From the NCBI GenBank assembly GCA_017543285.1, contig JAFYGK010000029.1, forward strand, positions 1-64,000: a DNA stretch of 64,000 nt. Reading direction: 5' to 3'. The translations under genes were made by a program, and so were the position numbers. This document shows, piece after piece, positions 15,620-24,534 of the stretch. The notes under the pieces were generated by a model. It was not told where the DNA came from. It searched no databases and worked only from the letters and a program-made list of their open reading frames with translations. This DNA is from Clostridia bacterium. GTDB lineage: Bacteria; Bacillota; Clostridia; Oscillospirales; Acutalibacteraceae. Numbering within the stretch: the stretch's first letter is position 1; the number at the start of each line of letters is the position of its first letter.

Positions 15620-16195
15620 ATGGACTGGAAACGAAGCTTTTTAGAGTCATTTATTTTAGGGCAATCAACAAATAAAACCGATGCAAATGCAGTGCAAAGT
15701 AAATGTGTCGATTTGGCATATAGAGATATGATGACGGCAGGCAGATTTTACAGTAATTCCTTTTTACATAGCAAAGATGAAATCTGCTCTTCTGTTATTG
15801 AGCTAATAAAATCAAATGACTATAAATTTTCAAGAGATATGATTAAAACTACTGCATCGAAAATCTGTAATGACACAATCGGCACCGGCAATCGCTTTGT
15901 TACAGGGTATGGTCTTGCTCAAAAAATAACAAATATGACCTTTAAGTACCTATATGTTTTTAGCGATTTAATTTTTACCGATGGTAAAGTACCCGATTTT
16001 TCTTCATGCGATTGTCCTCTGGACAGTATTATTTTGGGGAAAGCTTCTTTAGATGGGTACACTTGGAGCAAACTCAAAATAGATGAATATAAGCGCTGTC
16101 AAGAAGAAATAGCCCAATTATTAGAAAAGAATCCACCTAATGACGTAGAACTTACAAAACTTGGTAATATGGCTTTCGATTTGATTTCTTGGTAA
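15620..16195 (+). CDS. Hypothetical protein paired with the XRE regulator
   Basis: A 191-residue soluble protein with no recognised domain or membrane segment. It starts 3 bases after the XRE stop with GAGAGGGG as ribosome site, so the two are one transcript, and it is closed by the terminator at 16204-16246. Its DNA is AT-rich compared with the chromosomal genes. The pairing could reflect a regulator-effector or antitoxin-like relation, but no motif supports a particular role. Confidence 0.65.
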   Translation: MDWKRSFLESFILGQSTNKTDANAVQSKCVDLAYRDMMTAGRFYSNSFLHSKDEICSSVIELIKSNDYKFSRDMIKTTASKICNDTIGTGNRFVTGYGLAQKITNMTFKYLYVFSDLIFTDGKVPDFSSCDCPLDSIILGKASLDGYTWSKLKIDEYKRCQEEIAQLLEKNPPNDVELTKLGNMAFDLISW

Positions 16196-16203
16196 CCGTA
16201 TAA

Positions 16204-16246
16204 AAAAAGAGCTGACCGATCAACAAAAATCAGTCAGCTCTTTTAT
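16204..16246 (+). terminator. Terminator of the XRE operon
   Basis: Stem AAAAGAGCTGAC paired with GTCAGCTCTTTT, followed by TATTATT; 10 bases after the stop codon. Confidence 0.85.
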
Positions 16247-16269
16247 TATTCAACAAATAACACTCAGAT

Positions 16270-16290
16270 GTTGCCAAAACGTTGCCAAAA
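16270..16290. repeat. Tandem GTTGCCAAAA repeats, candidate integrase arm sites
   Basis: GTTGCCAAAA occurs at 16270-16279 and 16281-16290, an 11-bp period, about 50 bases inside the right attachment core. Arm-type sites of tyrosine integrases are often arranged this way. No equivalent pair was seen near the left end. Confidence 0.5.
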
Positions 16291-16304
16291 GGCTTTTTAA
16301 ATCC

Positions 16305-16333
16305 TCAAAAACCCAGTATTCATGCGGGTTTTG
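16305..16333 (-). terminator. Element-borne terminator behind guaA
   Basis: AAAACCC and GGGTTTT pair across a 12-base loop, followed on the minus strand by T residues. It lies just inside the right attachment core and would end guaA transcription with element DNA. Confidence 0.5.
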
Positions 16334-16340
16334 GAGGTTG

Positions 16341-16357
16341 GTGCCTCACTCCCACTC
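16341..16357. repeat. Right attachment site core overlapping the guaA stop codon
   Basis: Same 17-bp core as 1136-1152. It includes the last codons and TGA of guaA (stop at 16346-16348), so integration leaves the gene intact. Confidence 0.85.
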
Positions 16358-17326
16358 AATGGTTCCTGTTGGCTTCGGGGTGAGGTCGTAAAGCACTCTG
16401 TTTACGCCTTTAACCTCGCTCGTTATCCTCTTTGTGATGGTTCTGAGCAGCTCATACGGGATCTCCTCTATTGTGGCTGTCATAGCATCCGTAGTGTTGA
16501 CCGCACGGATGATTACCGGCCATTCAAAACTGCGAAGATCGTTTTTCACACCGACCGATTTGAAATCGGGAACGATCGTGAAGTACTGCCATACCTTGCC
16601 CTCGAGACCGTTTTTGGCAAATTCCTCTCTGAGTATCGCGTCGGACTCACGCACCGCCTCCAAACGATCGCGGGTTATGGCGCCTAAGCAGCGAACGCCG
16701 AGACCGGGACCCGGGAAGGGCTGGCGGAACACCATGCCGTCAGGCAGACCGAGCGCCTGTCCGACAACACGGACTTCATCCTTGAAAAGGAATTTGAGCG
16801 GCTCAACCAACTCAAATTTGAGATCCTCAGGCAGTCCTCCCACGTTGTGATGAGCCTTGACGGGACCGCTCTCCAGAATGTCGGGGTAAATTGTGCCCTG
16901 AGCCAAAAACTCGATTCCTTCCTGCTTTCTGGCTTCTTCCTCAAATACACGGATAAACTCCGCGCCTATTATCTTGCGCTTTTTCTCCGGCTCTGCAACG
17001 TCTACCAGTTTGTCAAGGAATCGGTCGATGGCGTCAACATAAATGAGGTTCGCGTCCATCTGATTGCGGAACACCTCTATAACCTGCTCCGGCTCGCCCT
17101 TTCTCAGCAAACCGTGGTTTACATGTACGCATACCAGCTGCCTGCCGACGGCCTTGATGAGAAGCGCCGCAACAACAGAAGAATCGACGCCGCCGGACAG
17201 CGCCAGCAGCACCTTTTTGTCGCCGACCTGTTCGCGGATCTCCTTCACCTGCTCGTCGATGAATGCCTGCGCGAGCTCGGGAGTGTTGATTCGAGCCATA
17301 GATTCAGGGCGTTTGTTGTTTTCCAT
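16346..17326 (-). CDS. guaA: GMP synthase, ATP-pyrophosphatase/synthetase subunit without glutaminase domain
   Basis: Converts XMP to GMP using ATP and ammonia. The 326-residue protein begins directly with the synthetase half: PP-loop SGGVDS at 44-49, and the C-terminal dimerization domain ending KPTGTIEWE. Most bacterial GuaA proteins are about 510 residues with an N-terminal glutamine amidotransferase; here that domain is absent, as in two-subunit enzymes of archaea. The ATG has GGAGG upstream and the preceding 360 bases contain no in-frame glutaminase remnant, so this is a natural split and not a truncation. A separate glutaminase subunit should exist elsewhere. Confidence 0.94.
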   Translation of the reverse strand: MENNKRPESMARINTPELAQAFIDEQVKEIREQVGDKKVLLALSGGVDSSVVAALLIKAVGRQLVCVHVNHGLLRKGEPEQVIEVFRNQMDANLIYVDAIDRFLDKLVDVAEPEKKRKIIGAEFIRVFEEEARKQEGIEFLAQGTIYPDILESGPVKAHHNVGGLPEDLKFELVEPLKFLFKDEVRVVGQALGLPDGMVFRQPFPGPGLGVRCLGAITRDRLEAVRESDAILREEFAKNGLEGKVWQYFTIVPDFKSVGVKNDLRSFEWPVIIRAVNTTDAMTATIEEIPYELLRTITKRITSEVKGVNRVLYDLTPKPTGTIEWE

Positions 17327-17370
17327 AGATTTACCTCCGTCATATATAAAGAAATTTTTGTCTGCTTAAA

Positions 17371-17387
17371 AAAGCCCGTCCGGCTTT
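17371..17387 (-). promoter_or_regulatory. Terminator-like hairpin in the guaA leader
   Basis: On the minus strand AAAGCC-GGACG-GGCTTT is followed by TTTTAAG, between the guaA promoter and start codon. An upstream GCCCCC could compete for the GGGC of the stem. This could be a simple attenuator; no known riboswitch fold is recognised. Confidence 0.35.
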
Positions 17388-17415
17388 ATGGGGGCAGGTT
17401 TGCGATGTGCTTTTA

Positions 17416-17444
17416 ATTATATCAAAAAGCGACTGGTTTTTCAA
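17416..17444 (-). promoter_or_regulatory. Promoter of guaA
   Basis: Minus-strand TTGAAA (17439-17444) and TATAAT (17416-17421) with a 17-bp spacer, about 90 bases upstream of the start codon. The remaining gap up to the ilvE terminator (17445-17685) shows no supported gene. Confidence 0.82.
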
Positions 17445-17687
17445 TAAAAAGATCGCGTAAAAAACAGGCGAACCGCCGTGAGCGGCAGTTTTCAATGCCG
17501 GGGAAAACGACAGACCGGCCGCAAGCCGTTCCGCTGCCGCAGACAGCGGAGCCTTTCGCCGCGGCGCAGAAAAACTGACGGCAAAAGCCGCCGCAAAATG
17601 CGCTTAAGGCGCCTTCCCCCACCCGTCTTCCGCTGTAATAATCCCTTGTTGGTGAGCGCGCGCCAAAAGACGCCCGTATTATATAAA

Positions 17688-17721
17688 AATCAATCCCCCG
17701 GAGTTTCCTCCGAGGGATTTT
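17688..17721 (-). terminator. Terminator of ilvE
   Basis: An 11-bp stem (17693-17703 with 17708-17718, one mismatch) around TTTC, directly after the ilvE stop; T-runs on both sides make it bidirectional. Confidence 0.9.
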
Positions 17722-17727
17722 TTTATA

Positions 17728-18798
17728 TTACTTGCAGACCTCGACCGTCCAGCCGAAGGTATCCTCTGCCTTGCCCCACTGTATGGCTGTGAGACTGTCG
17801 TACAGCTTCTGGGAGATTTCGCCGATCTCTCCGTTGTTTATCTTCATTATCTTCTTGTCGCCCCAGTTGAGCTCGCCGACAGGAGAGATAACTGCCGCTG
17901 TACCTGTGCCGAATACTTCCTCGAGCTTTCCGTTGTCGAAAGCCTCGGCAACCTCGTCGATGGAGATCCTGCGCTCGGAAACCGGCATGCCCCACGACTT
18001 GAGCATTTCGATGGCGGACTTTCTGGTGATGCCGCCGAGGATGGAGCCTGTTTCAAGGGTCGGTGTGATGATCTCGCCGTCGATCTTGAAGAAGACGTTC
18101 ATTGTGCCGACTTCCTCGATATACTTGCGCTCTACGCCGTCCAGCCAGAGAACCTGAGAATAATTCTTCTCATATGCCTCATACTGAGCCTTGAGGGAGC
18201 TGGCGTAGTTGCCGCCTGTCTTTGTGAAGCCCATGCCGCCCTTGACCGCACGGACATACTTTGTCTCGACATAAATCTTGACAGGATCAAGACCCTCAGG
18301 ATAATAAGGGCCTACCGGGCTTGCTATTATCATGAAATAATAGTGATGGCCCGCGCGTACTCCCAGATGGGGATCGACCGCAAAAATGAACGGTCTGAGA
18401 TAAAGGGATGTGTCGGGAGCGGACGGGATCCAGTCCTTTTCGATCTCAACCAGCTTCTTTGTCATCTCTACGCACTTGTCGACGTCGATGAGCGGAATGC
18501 ACAGTCTTTCATTGGAAAGGTTAAGTCTCTTGAAGTTTTCCTCCGGTCTGAACAGCAGAATTCTGCCGTCAACGGCGCGGTAGGCCTTCATGCCCTCGAA
18601 AACCTCCTGACCGTAATGAAGGATCATTGCGGCGGGATCGAGCTCGATGGGTCCGTAGGGAACTATTCTTTCGTCGTGCCAGCCTTCGCCTTCGGTATAC
18701 TCCATAATGAGCATATGATCGGTAAAGAGATCGCCGAATGTCAGCTTGGTTTCGTCTGCCGGCTTTGCCTTGGGATGGTCTGTCAGTTTGATAAGCAT
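17728..18798 (-). CDS. ilvE: Branched-chain amino acid aminotransferase
   Basis: A PLP-dependent class IV aminotransferase, last step of leucine, isoleucine and valine synthesis. It is 356 residues, the usual length for the larger bacterial and mitochondrial-type BCAT. The PLP lysine is K193 in [11 protein letters not shown], and the cofactor phosphate region [15 protein letters not shown] and the [14 protein letters not shown] segment are present. The gene is transcribed alone from a strong promoter at 18849-18877 and ends in a clear terminator. No other branched-chain pathway gene lies nearby. Confidence 0.97.
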   Translation of the reverse strand: MLIKLTDHPKAKPADETKLTFGDLFTDHMLIMEYTEGEGWHDERIVPYGPIELDPAAMILHYGQEVFEGMKAYRAVDGRILLFRPEENFKRLNLSNERLCIPLIDVDKCVEMTKKLVEIEKDWIPSAPDTSLYLRPFIFAVDPHLGVRAGHHYYFMIIASPVGPYYPEGLDPVKIYVETKYVRAVKGGMGFTKTGGNYASSLKAQYEAYEKNYSQVLWLDGVERKYIEEVGTMNVFFKIDGEIITPTLETGSILGGITRKSAIEMLKSWGMPVSERRISIDEVAEAFDNGKLEEVFGTGTAAVISPVGELNWGDKKIMKINNGEIGEISQKLYDSLTAIQWGKAEDTFGWTVEVCK

Positions 18799-18848
18799 TT
18801 AATCAAGTCCTTTATATTGAAATATAAGTGCAAAGCATTGTATAAATA

Positions 18849-18877
18849 AGTATAGTCTTACATTCCGGTTTTGTCAA
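18849..18877 (-). promoter_or_regulatory. Promoter of ilvE
   Basis: Minus-strand TTGACA (18872-18877) and TATACT (18849-18854), 17-bp spacer, about 50 bases upstream of the ATG. Confidence 0.85.
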
Positions 18878-18940
18878 TAATCAGAGGCTTTGTAAGAGCA
18901 ACAAACTGCGAATTATGTCGGTTTTTTATGTGATAACTAT

Positions 18941-18955
18941 TATACAAATTGTATA
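18941..18955. repeat. TATACAA-A-TTGTATA palindrome (site 1 of 4)
   Basis: A 15-bp perfect odd palindrome in the divergent gap between ilvE and the FGGY kinase. The core TACAAwTTGTA recurs at 21290, 60464 and 61093, all intergenic. The rest of 18956-19310 has no supported gene. Confidence 0.6.
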
Positions 18956-19310
18956 TTTTATATGTAATACTACAAAAAACAGCCGATGACAGCATTTTTT
19001 CCCGTGCGGCAAGGAATAATTATACGCATATATCTGCGGCATCGGCGCAGATGAAACGCCGCAAAGGACAGGGCGGGAGCGGTCCTGATCCCCTCTTTCT
19101 TTGAAAAGAGGGGCGGCAAAGCGCATGGGTCCTGGCGCTCCCCGGAAAAAGAGGACGCTGCCGGGCCCGTGTCGGCGCGCTATGCCGGGCTGCCGTTTTC
19201 TTTGGGCCGTCCCGCCTGCCCGTAATTATGCCGCAGCGCTTTATCACTGCTTTCGGTTCAGGGTCAAACGTCTCTTAAGCCGTCGGCCTTACAAAAAGCT
19301 CTTCACACTC

Positions 19311-19339
19311 TTGCAATACATATTTAAATAGGTTATAAT
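19311..19339 (+). promoter_or_regulatory. Promoter of the FGGY kinase
   Basis: TTGCAA (19311-19316), 17-bp spacer, TATAAT (19334-19339), 54 bases upstream of the start codon. Confidence 0.8.
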
Positions 19340-19393
19340 TAACTCAATAAAGCAGAATATCACTGCAATTTTTGAGAAAGAAGGATGATTTTT

Positions 19394-21001
19394 ATGAATG
19401 TTGACATCAACGCCGTAAAAAATACCATAGAAAGCGGCAAGGCAGTCCTCGGCGTGGAATTCGGCTCCACCAGAATCAAGGCCGTCCTCATTGACGAAAA
19501 CAATAACCCTGTCGCCTCCGGCAATCACGACTGGGAAAACCAGTATGTAGATAATATCTGGACTTACAGCCTCGAGGCCATCTGGGCAGGTCTTCAGGAC
19601 GCTTACGCGAAACTGCTCGCCGCCGTTCAGGAAAAATACGGCGTTACAATCAAAAAGCTCGGCGCTATCGGCTTTTCCGCAATGATGCACGGTTATATGG
19701 CCTTCAATGAAGCGGGCGAGCTTCTCGTTCCTTTCCGCACATGGAGAAACACCATCACCGAGCAGTCGGCCGGCATCCTCTCCGAAGCCTTCAATTTCAA
19801 TATACCCCAGCGCTGGAGCATCGCTCATCTTTATCAGGCCATACTCAACAATGAAGCCCATATCGGAGACATCCGCTTTATCACTACTCTCGCCGGATAT
19901 ATCCATTGGCAGCTCACAGGCAAAAAGGTCATCGGCATCGGCGACGCTTCGGGCATATTCCCCATCGATTCCACCGTCAACCGGTACGACGCCGGCATGA
20001 TCGCAAAGTTTGACGAGCTTGTAGCCGACAGGAATTTCGCGTGGAAGCTCAGCGATATTCTCCCCGAGATCCTTCTCGCGGGTGACAATGCGGGCGTTCT
20101 TACCGAAGAAGGCGCAAGGCTTCTCGACCTTTCCGGAAACCTCGAAGCAGGCGCTCCCATCTGTCCGCCTGAGGGCGACGCCGGCACCGGTATGGTCGCC
20201 ACCAATTCCGTCGCAAAGCGCACCGGCAATATCTCGGCCGGAACATCCATCTTCGCAATGATCGTTCTGGAAAAGGCTCTGTCCCAGCGCTACGAGGAAA
20301 TTGACATGGTCACCACTCCCGACGGCGCTCCTGTCGCAATGGTACACTGCAACAACTGCACCTCCGACCTCAACGCATGGGTTAAGGTTTTTGAGCAATT
20401 TGCAAGGGTCACCGGCTCCGACGTAAGCCGTCCGGCCATTTTTGACGCCTTCTACTATGAGGCGCTCAAGGGCGATCCCGATTGCGGCGGTCTGCTCAGC
20501 TACGGCTATTTCTCAGGCGAACACATCACCGGATTTGAAGAGGGCCGTCCGCTGTTCGTGCGCTCCACCAACAGCAACTTCTCCTTCAGCAACCTTGCCA
20601 GAGCCATACTGTTCTCTGCTCTCGGCGCGCTCAAGATCGGCCTCGACATCCTGCTCAAAAAGGAAAACGTGCAGATCGATTCAATTCTCGGACACGGAGG
20701 ACTTTATAAGACAAAGGACGCCGGACAGATGATCACCGCTGCTGCCATCAACGCACCCGTTTCGGTCATGGAAACCGCCGGCGAAGGCGGCGCGTGGGGC
20801 ATAGCGGTCCTCGCTTCCTACATGATAAACAAGGCTGACGGCGAGTCGCTCGGAGATTATCTCGGCTCCAAGGTATTCGCAGGAAACAAGGGCTCCAAGA
20901 TCGATCCCGATCCCGCCGCTGTTGAAGGCTTCAACGCTTTCATCGAAACATACAAGGCAGGACTTCCCATCGAGAGAGCCGCTGTCGATTCTCTCAAATA
21001 A
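19394..21001 (+). CDS. FGGY-family carbohydrate kinase (xylulokinase-like)
   Basis: A 535-residue sugar kinase that phosphorylates a ketose. The N-terminal phosphate motif [16 protein letters not shown] and the C-terminal half with GHGGLYKT and [18 protein letters not shown] fit the actin-like FGGY fold. The ATG at 19394 is chosen because GAAGGA lies nine bases upstream; the ATG at 19385 overlaps that ribosome site. The L-fucose/L-arabinose-type isomerase at 22878 is a likely partner: isomerase makes the ketose and the kinase feeds it to the pentose phosphate pathway. The exact sugar cannot be read from sequence. Confidence 0.85.
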   Translation: MNVDINAVKNTIESGKAVLGVEFGSTRIKAVLIDENNNPVASGNHDWENQYVDNIWTYSLEAIWAGLQDAYAKLLAAVQEKYGVTIKKLGAIGFSAMMHGYMAFNEAGELLVPFRTWRNTITEQSAGILSEAFNFNIPQRWSIAHLYQAILNNEAHIGDIRFITTLAGYIHWQLTGKKVIGIGDASGIFPIDSTVNRYDAGMIAKFDELVADRNFAWKLSDILPEILLAGDNAGVLTEEGARLLDLSGNLEAGAPICPPEGDAGTGMVATNSVAKRTGNISAGTSIFAMIVLEKALSQRYEEIDMVTTPDGAPVAMVHCNNCTSDLNAWVKVFEQFARVTGSDVSRPAIFDAFYYEALKGDPDCGGLLSYGYFSGEHITGFEEGRPLFVRSTNSNFSFSNLARAILFSALGALKIGLDILLKKENVQIDSILGHGGLYKTKDAGQMITAAAINAPVSVMETAGEGGAWGIAVLASYMINKADGESLGDYLGSKVFAGNKGSKIDPDPAAVEGFNAFIETYKAGLPIERAAVDSLK

Positions 21002-21031
21002 TTAAACCGGCTCATATTTCAAACGTAAATA

Positions 21032-21071
21032 AAATCACGCTTCTCCGCTGCGGAGGGGCGTGATTTTTTTG
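21032..21071 (+). terminator. Terminator of the FGGY kinase
   Basis: Stem AAATCACGC/GCGTGATTT with seven T residues after it, 30 bases past the stop. Confidence 0.92.
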
Positions 21072-22600
21072 TATATTTATCCGGATTGTTAAATATAGAA
21101 TATTTCTTTTGCAATTAGTCGGATTATGACATCAATGAATAATATAAATGAAAAAACACTCGAATATTAACCGGTTTACTTCACATTTAGGCCAAACAGG
21201 CAGCAATATTTACTGTCGAAGAGCGGCGTACTTTCTTTCACGATGGAGCTTTCCGACTCTTCTTAGTAATTTTGTGCTTAATATTACTATACAATTTGTA
21301 GAATTATTAATTGATATTACAATTTATTAGCTTTCTTCTATTTAATAATCTTATGACACCTGTCGCCAGGGTTATTGCCAGATACTTTTATGCTTTTAAG
21401 TCCCGATACAGTTCTTAACAATCCAAGCTGCCGATGCAAATCTCGGGCCGATAATCCGGGCAATATTTATGACGAGCGAGTATTCATATTTCTGTATATT
21501 ATTTCACTATTTTGCCTTTCGTTTTCCATAGTCGGCTGTACCGGAATGAACTGGTGCAAATTTACAGTAATATCCATTTATATTAAGCGCTTTATATAGC
21601 GTTCGACAATAATGTGTGGTTTTGTCACATCGCAGTGGTAGAAGTCAAAAAAAGCAAAATTTCACAAAAAGACAGAAATCGGGATAAAACCGGCGGATAG
21701 GACTCGAATCTCCAAATTTTGTTTCACATAGTGTTCTTTTTTTCATGAAAAATGGGTTCCAGAACCAAAAAATGTTAAATTTCAGTAAATAGGTCGTAAA
21801 GTATAGGCTTTTTGACTCGAATTTTGCCGATACTGCTGTATCTTTCACGGGAAATTGCCATTATCATTGATCGGCCTGAAAGTACGCTAAGCATCAACTG
21901 CCGGTGCAGCGATTTTCATGCGCTCTGCCGAAACAACGGCTTTCATATTTGGAGCGGATTGCCCTTTTCGGGAATAAAAAATCCGTACTGAGAAGCAGTT
22001 TTTTCCGCAGACGCGGCCCGGTATAACAGCCAAGATCAAAAACCGGTGACAGCGCGTTTAATAACAAGGTGCAAGTGAATTTTTTACCTTTTTTGGCTTT
22101 TTCTCAAAAATACCTGATATAAAACGACAGCCGATAAAGCCCGCCTGAAAGATCATCCGTCTTACATTTTTTTGAAGATCCCGCTTTGTCAAAGCGAAGT
22201 TAGAATTTTTTTCACGCAGATCGCCGGCGTTTCGGAGCCGCGAAAATCGGCTGAATTTTTTCAGTTTTTTTGACAAACGCAGAAAGACGGAAAAACACAT
22301 GCAGATCGTGATTCGGATCCGGCCGAACCGTTCAGAGCGCATGCAGGCCGGGTAAACGATCCGGAAATTGATAATCCAAAAGCAGAGAGGAAAATTGTTC
22401 GGCTTCATCCCGGGGGTCTTAACGCGTCTTCTCCGTCCGCGTATTCCTGAAAGCTGTGTTTTTAAAACTGATGCGGCATGCTTAGGATTTTGATAACAAA
22501 TTCTTTTTCGCAGAACTTCTTCGACATGCTCGGAGACAAGAACGTCCTGCTTGCATTTTTTACCGTGGTTTTGATTGTGCAATTTTGTCGTCGCTTTGAA
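21072..22600. other. Gene-poor AT-rich stretch
   Basis: About 1.5 kb with no reading frame that has a convincing ribosome site, domain or codon pattern. It contains a TACAATTTGTA palindrome at 21290-21300 and a TGATAAC site at 22491-22497. The sequence may be decayed mobile or regulatory DNA. The longest frame (22058-22582, minus) has a basic, low-information product and starts at TTG without a clear ribosome site. Confidence 0.5.
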
Positions 22601-22612
22601 TTGCGCTCATTT

Positions 22613-22745
22613 GTTATCAGTTAGTAGCCCGTTTGTTATCATTTTGGTTATCATATTTCTTTAATGTTATCAAATTCTTCCTTATTTGTCAACTAATGAT
22701 AACGATTTTTGTTATCATATCATATTCATACTAATACCGTTATCA
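22613..22745. repeat. Cluster of seven GTTATCA/TGATAAC sites
   Basis: GTTATCA occurs at 22613, 22635, 22647, 22666, 22711 and 22739, and its complement TGATAAC at 22697; an eighth copy lies at 22491. By chance about 0.02 copies would be expected in 133 bp. Spacings are irregular (22, 12, 19, 31, 14, 28). This looks like a multi-site binding array for an unknown protein. It lies just beyond the isomerase terminator. Confidence 0.75.
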
Positions 22746-22754
22746 CATTTTTGA

Positions 22755-22793
22755 AAAGAAAAATGCCCTGAGCCGGTTTTCCTGACTCAGGGC
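22755..22793 (-). terminator. Terminator of the sugar isomerase gene
   Basis: Minus-strand stem GCCCTGAG/CTCAGGGC followed by ATTTTTCTTTT. Confidence 0.88.
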
Positions 22794-22819
22794 AAATAAA
22801 TATCTGAACGTAAGTCCTT

Positions 22820-22888
22820 ATTGCGCGGCGATCATGCGAAGGATTGCGCGGCGATCATGCGAAGGATTGCGCGGCGATCATGCGAAGG
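22820..22888. repeat. Three exact 23-bp tandem repeats across the isomerase stop codon
   Basis: ATTGCGCGGCGATCATGCGAAGG is present three times head to tail (22820, 22843, 22866). On the minus strand each unit encodes the PFA-stop end of the isomerase; the stop in use (22878-22880) is in the unit nearest the gene, so unit number does not alter the protein. Confidence 0.95.
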
Positions 22889-24359
22889 GGTTTTCCGTCG
22901 GGTAGAGTACCCCCTTGGGCCGGTTGTAGGCGATGTCGGAAATACCCAGCCACTTCATTACCTCAAACAGGGTCTTGCCGATGGCGGCGAATGCGACCGC
23001 GCCGTGATGCGGATATGCCTTCTCGATGAGAACGTGACGGTAGAAGCGGTTCATCTCGGGAATGGCAAATACGCCGATGCCGCCGAAGCTCCTCGAAGCG
23101 ACGGGAAGTATTTCGCCCTGTGCTATGTAGCTGCGCAGGACACTGTCCGATCCGCCCTGGATCCTGAAGAACGTGATCTTGCCGGGCTTAATGTCGCTCT
23201 CCAGCGTGCCTCTCGTAATGTCGGGCTCGCCGTCGGGCTCCAGGTTCCTTTTCATGATGCGCTGGAAGCTCATCCTGGGATCGGTGAGGTGGCAGAACGG
23301 AGTGTTTCCGCAATGGAAGCCCATAAAGGTCTCTTTTATCGTATAGTTGTATTTGTCCTTGATACCGTCGTCATAAATATCCTGCGGAACGCTGTTGTTT
23401 ATATCAAGCAGCGTCGGAGGAATAAGAGAGGCGCAGGTGATTATGTACTCGGAGATCGCACCGTACATATCGGTCTCGCAGGATACAGGTATACCGTCGG
23501 AAACCAGCCTGGAGTTTACATAGCAGGGAACAAATTTGAATTCGGTCTGGAACGCAGGCCAGCATTTATTGGCAAACGCGGCGTATTTTGAAGCGCCGAG
23601 ATTCTCCTCCATCCAGTCGCGGAGGGTGATCTCATACTGAGCCAGCCTGTCAAGAATGCCGGGATAATTATTTCCGCTTCCGAGCTGAGCGGTCATCTCC
23701 TCGACAAGGGGAGCGATCCTCGCGTCGCCCGCGTGCTTGTTGAAGGCAACAAGCAGATCAAGCTCGGAATTCTCCTGAACGGTGATCCCCAGATCATACA
23801 TGGGCTTGATGGGCGCGTTGCAGGCAAGAAAATCATAGGGCCTCGGGCCGAAGCCGAACAGCTTGAGATTCTTTATGCCGATGATGCAGCGGGCTATGGG
23901 AAGGAATTCGGCGATCATCCCGGCGCATTCCCCGGCTGTTCCCACGGGATACTCGGGAATATACGCCTTGATTCCCCGCAGCTTGAGATTGTAGCTTGCG
24001 TTGAGCATGCCGCAGAAAGCGTCTCCCCTGCCGTCATACATATCCCTGCCGGACTCCTCGGCTGCCGCTATATACATCGTCGGGCCGTCAAACATCTTTG
24101 TGACGAGAGTTTCGGGCCCTTCGGGACCGAAGTTGCCGAGATAGATTACCACGGCGTTGCATTGGGCGGCTTTGATCTCATCAAGGGCCTTGAGGCTGTC
24201 TTTTTCATTTTCTATGATAGTCTTTATTTCGACAGCGTCGATCCCCTTTGCCTTAAGCTGCTCCATGAGAGCCGTCCGGCGCTTGTGACTCAGGGCGATC
24301 GGAAAACAGTCGCGGCTGACGGCGACGACGCCCAGCCTGACTACGGGTACGTTGATCAT
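22878..24359 (-). CDS. L-fucose/L-arabinose isomerase-family protein
   Basis: A 493-residue aldose-ketose isomerase of the L-fucose/L-arabinose isomerase superfamily, judged by its length, the N-terminal Rossmann-like region (GVVAVSRDCFP, VIYLGNFGPEGPETL) and the C-terminal half with GGSDSVLRSYIAQGEILP and YPHHGAVAFAAIG. Metal ligands could not be assigned with certainty. ATG follows AGGAGGAG. It is probably the partner of the FGGY kinase at 19394, convergent with it across the gene-poor stretch. The substrate might be arabinose, fucose or another aldose. The last codons overlap a 23-bp tandem repeat. Confidence 0.82.
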   Translation of the reverse strand: MINVPVVRLGVVAVSRDCFPIALSHKRRTALMEQLKAKGIDAVEIKTIIENEKDSLKALDEIKAAQCNAVVIYLGNFGPEGPETLVTKMFDGPTMYIAAAEESGRDMYDGRGDAFCGMLNASYNLKLRGIKAYIPEYPVGTAGECAGMIAEFLPIARCIIGIKNLKLFGFGPRPYDFLACNAPIKPMYDLGITVQENSELDLLVAFNKHAGDARIAPLVEEMTAQLGSGNNYPGILDRLAQYEITLRDWMEENLGASKYAAFANKCWPAFQTEFKFVPCYVNSRLVSDGIPVSCETDMYGAISEYIITCASLIPPTLLDINNSVPQDIYDDGIKDKYNYTIKETFMGFHCGNTPFCHLTDPRMSFQRIMKRNLEPDGEPDITRGTLESDIKPGKITFFRIQGGSDSVLRSYIAQGEILPVASRSFGGIGVFAIPEMNRFYRHVLIEKAYPHHGAVAFAAIGKTLFEVMKWLGISDIAYNRPKGVLYPTENPFA

Positions 24360-24534
24360 GATTTCTCCTCCTGTTTTGTTCTTTTGCGCCGGGTTATGTC
24401 CGGCAGCGGTTTTGAAGGCGAATCGTTTGTCTTTTTCAATATATAATTATACTTTATATTAAGAATTATTGCAATATCCTCGCTTTTTCTATAAAAAGCG
24501 CGGCACTATGACAGGCCGGGTCTGTACCTATGCC

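Larger units (their letters stand above)
1136..16357. mobile_element. Integrative mobilizable element inserted at the 3' end of guaA
   Basis: The 17-bp sequence GTGCCTCACTCCCACTC occurs at 1136-1152 and 16341-16357; with one mismatch the match extends to 22 bp. The right copy contains the last codons and stop of guaA. Between the copies lie a tyrosine integrase, an excisionase-like protein, an XRE switch, a MobV relaxase, a RepA-like ATPase and a type I restriction-modification system as cargo. No type IV secretion genes are present, so transfer would need a helper element. The 3' end of guaA is a known integration site for genomic islands. The boundaries are read directly; mobility is inferred. 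Confidence 0.88.

Noticed and set aside
17327..17450. Purine or ppGpp riboswitch in the guaA leader
   Set aside because: The leader is only about 80 bases and no known riboswitch core could be recognised; only a short terminator-like hairpin is present.
19289..20398. 369-residue minus-strand frame opposite the FGGY kinase
   Set aside because: Antisense shadow of a clear FGGY kinase gene; its composition mirrors the kinase codons.
22058..22582. 174-residue minus-strand reading frame
   Set aside because: It starts at TTG without a clear ribosome site, and the product is basic, of low complexity and without domains; the region looks non-coding.
22820..22888. CRISPR-like array from the 23-bp repeat
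   Set aside because: The units are directly adjacent with no spacers, so this is a plain tandem repeat.
22821..23591. 256-residue plus-strand frame opposite the isomerase
   Set aside because: Antisense shadow; its repeated start reflects the 23-bp tandem repeat.
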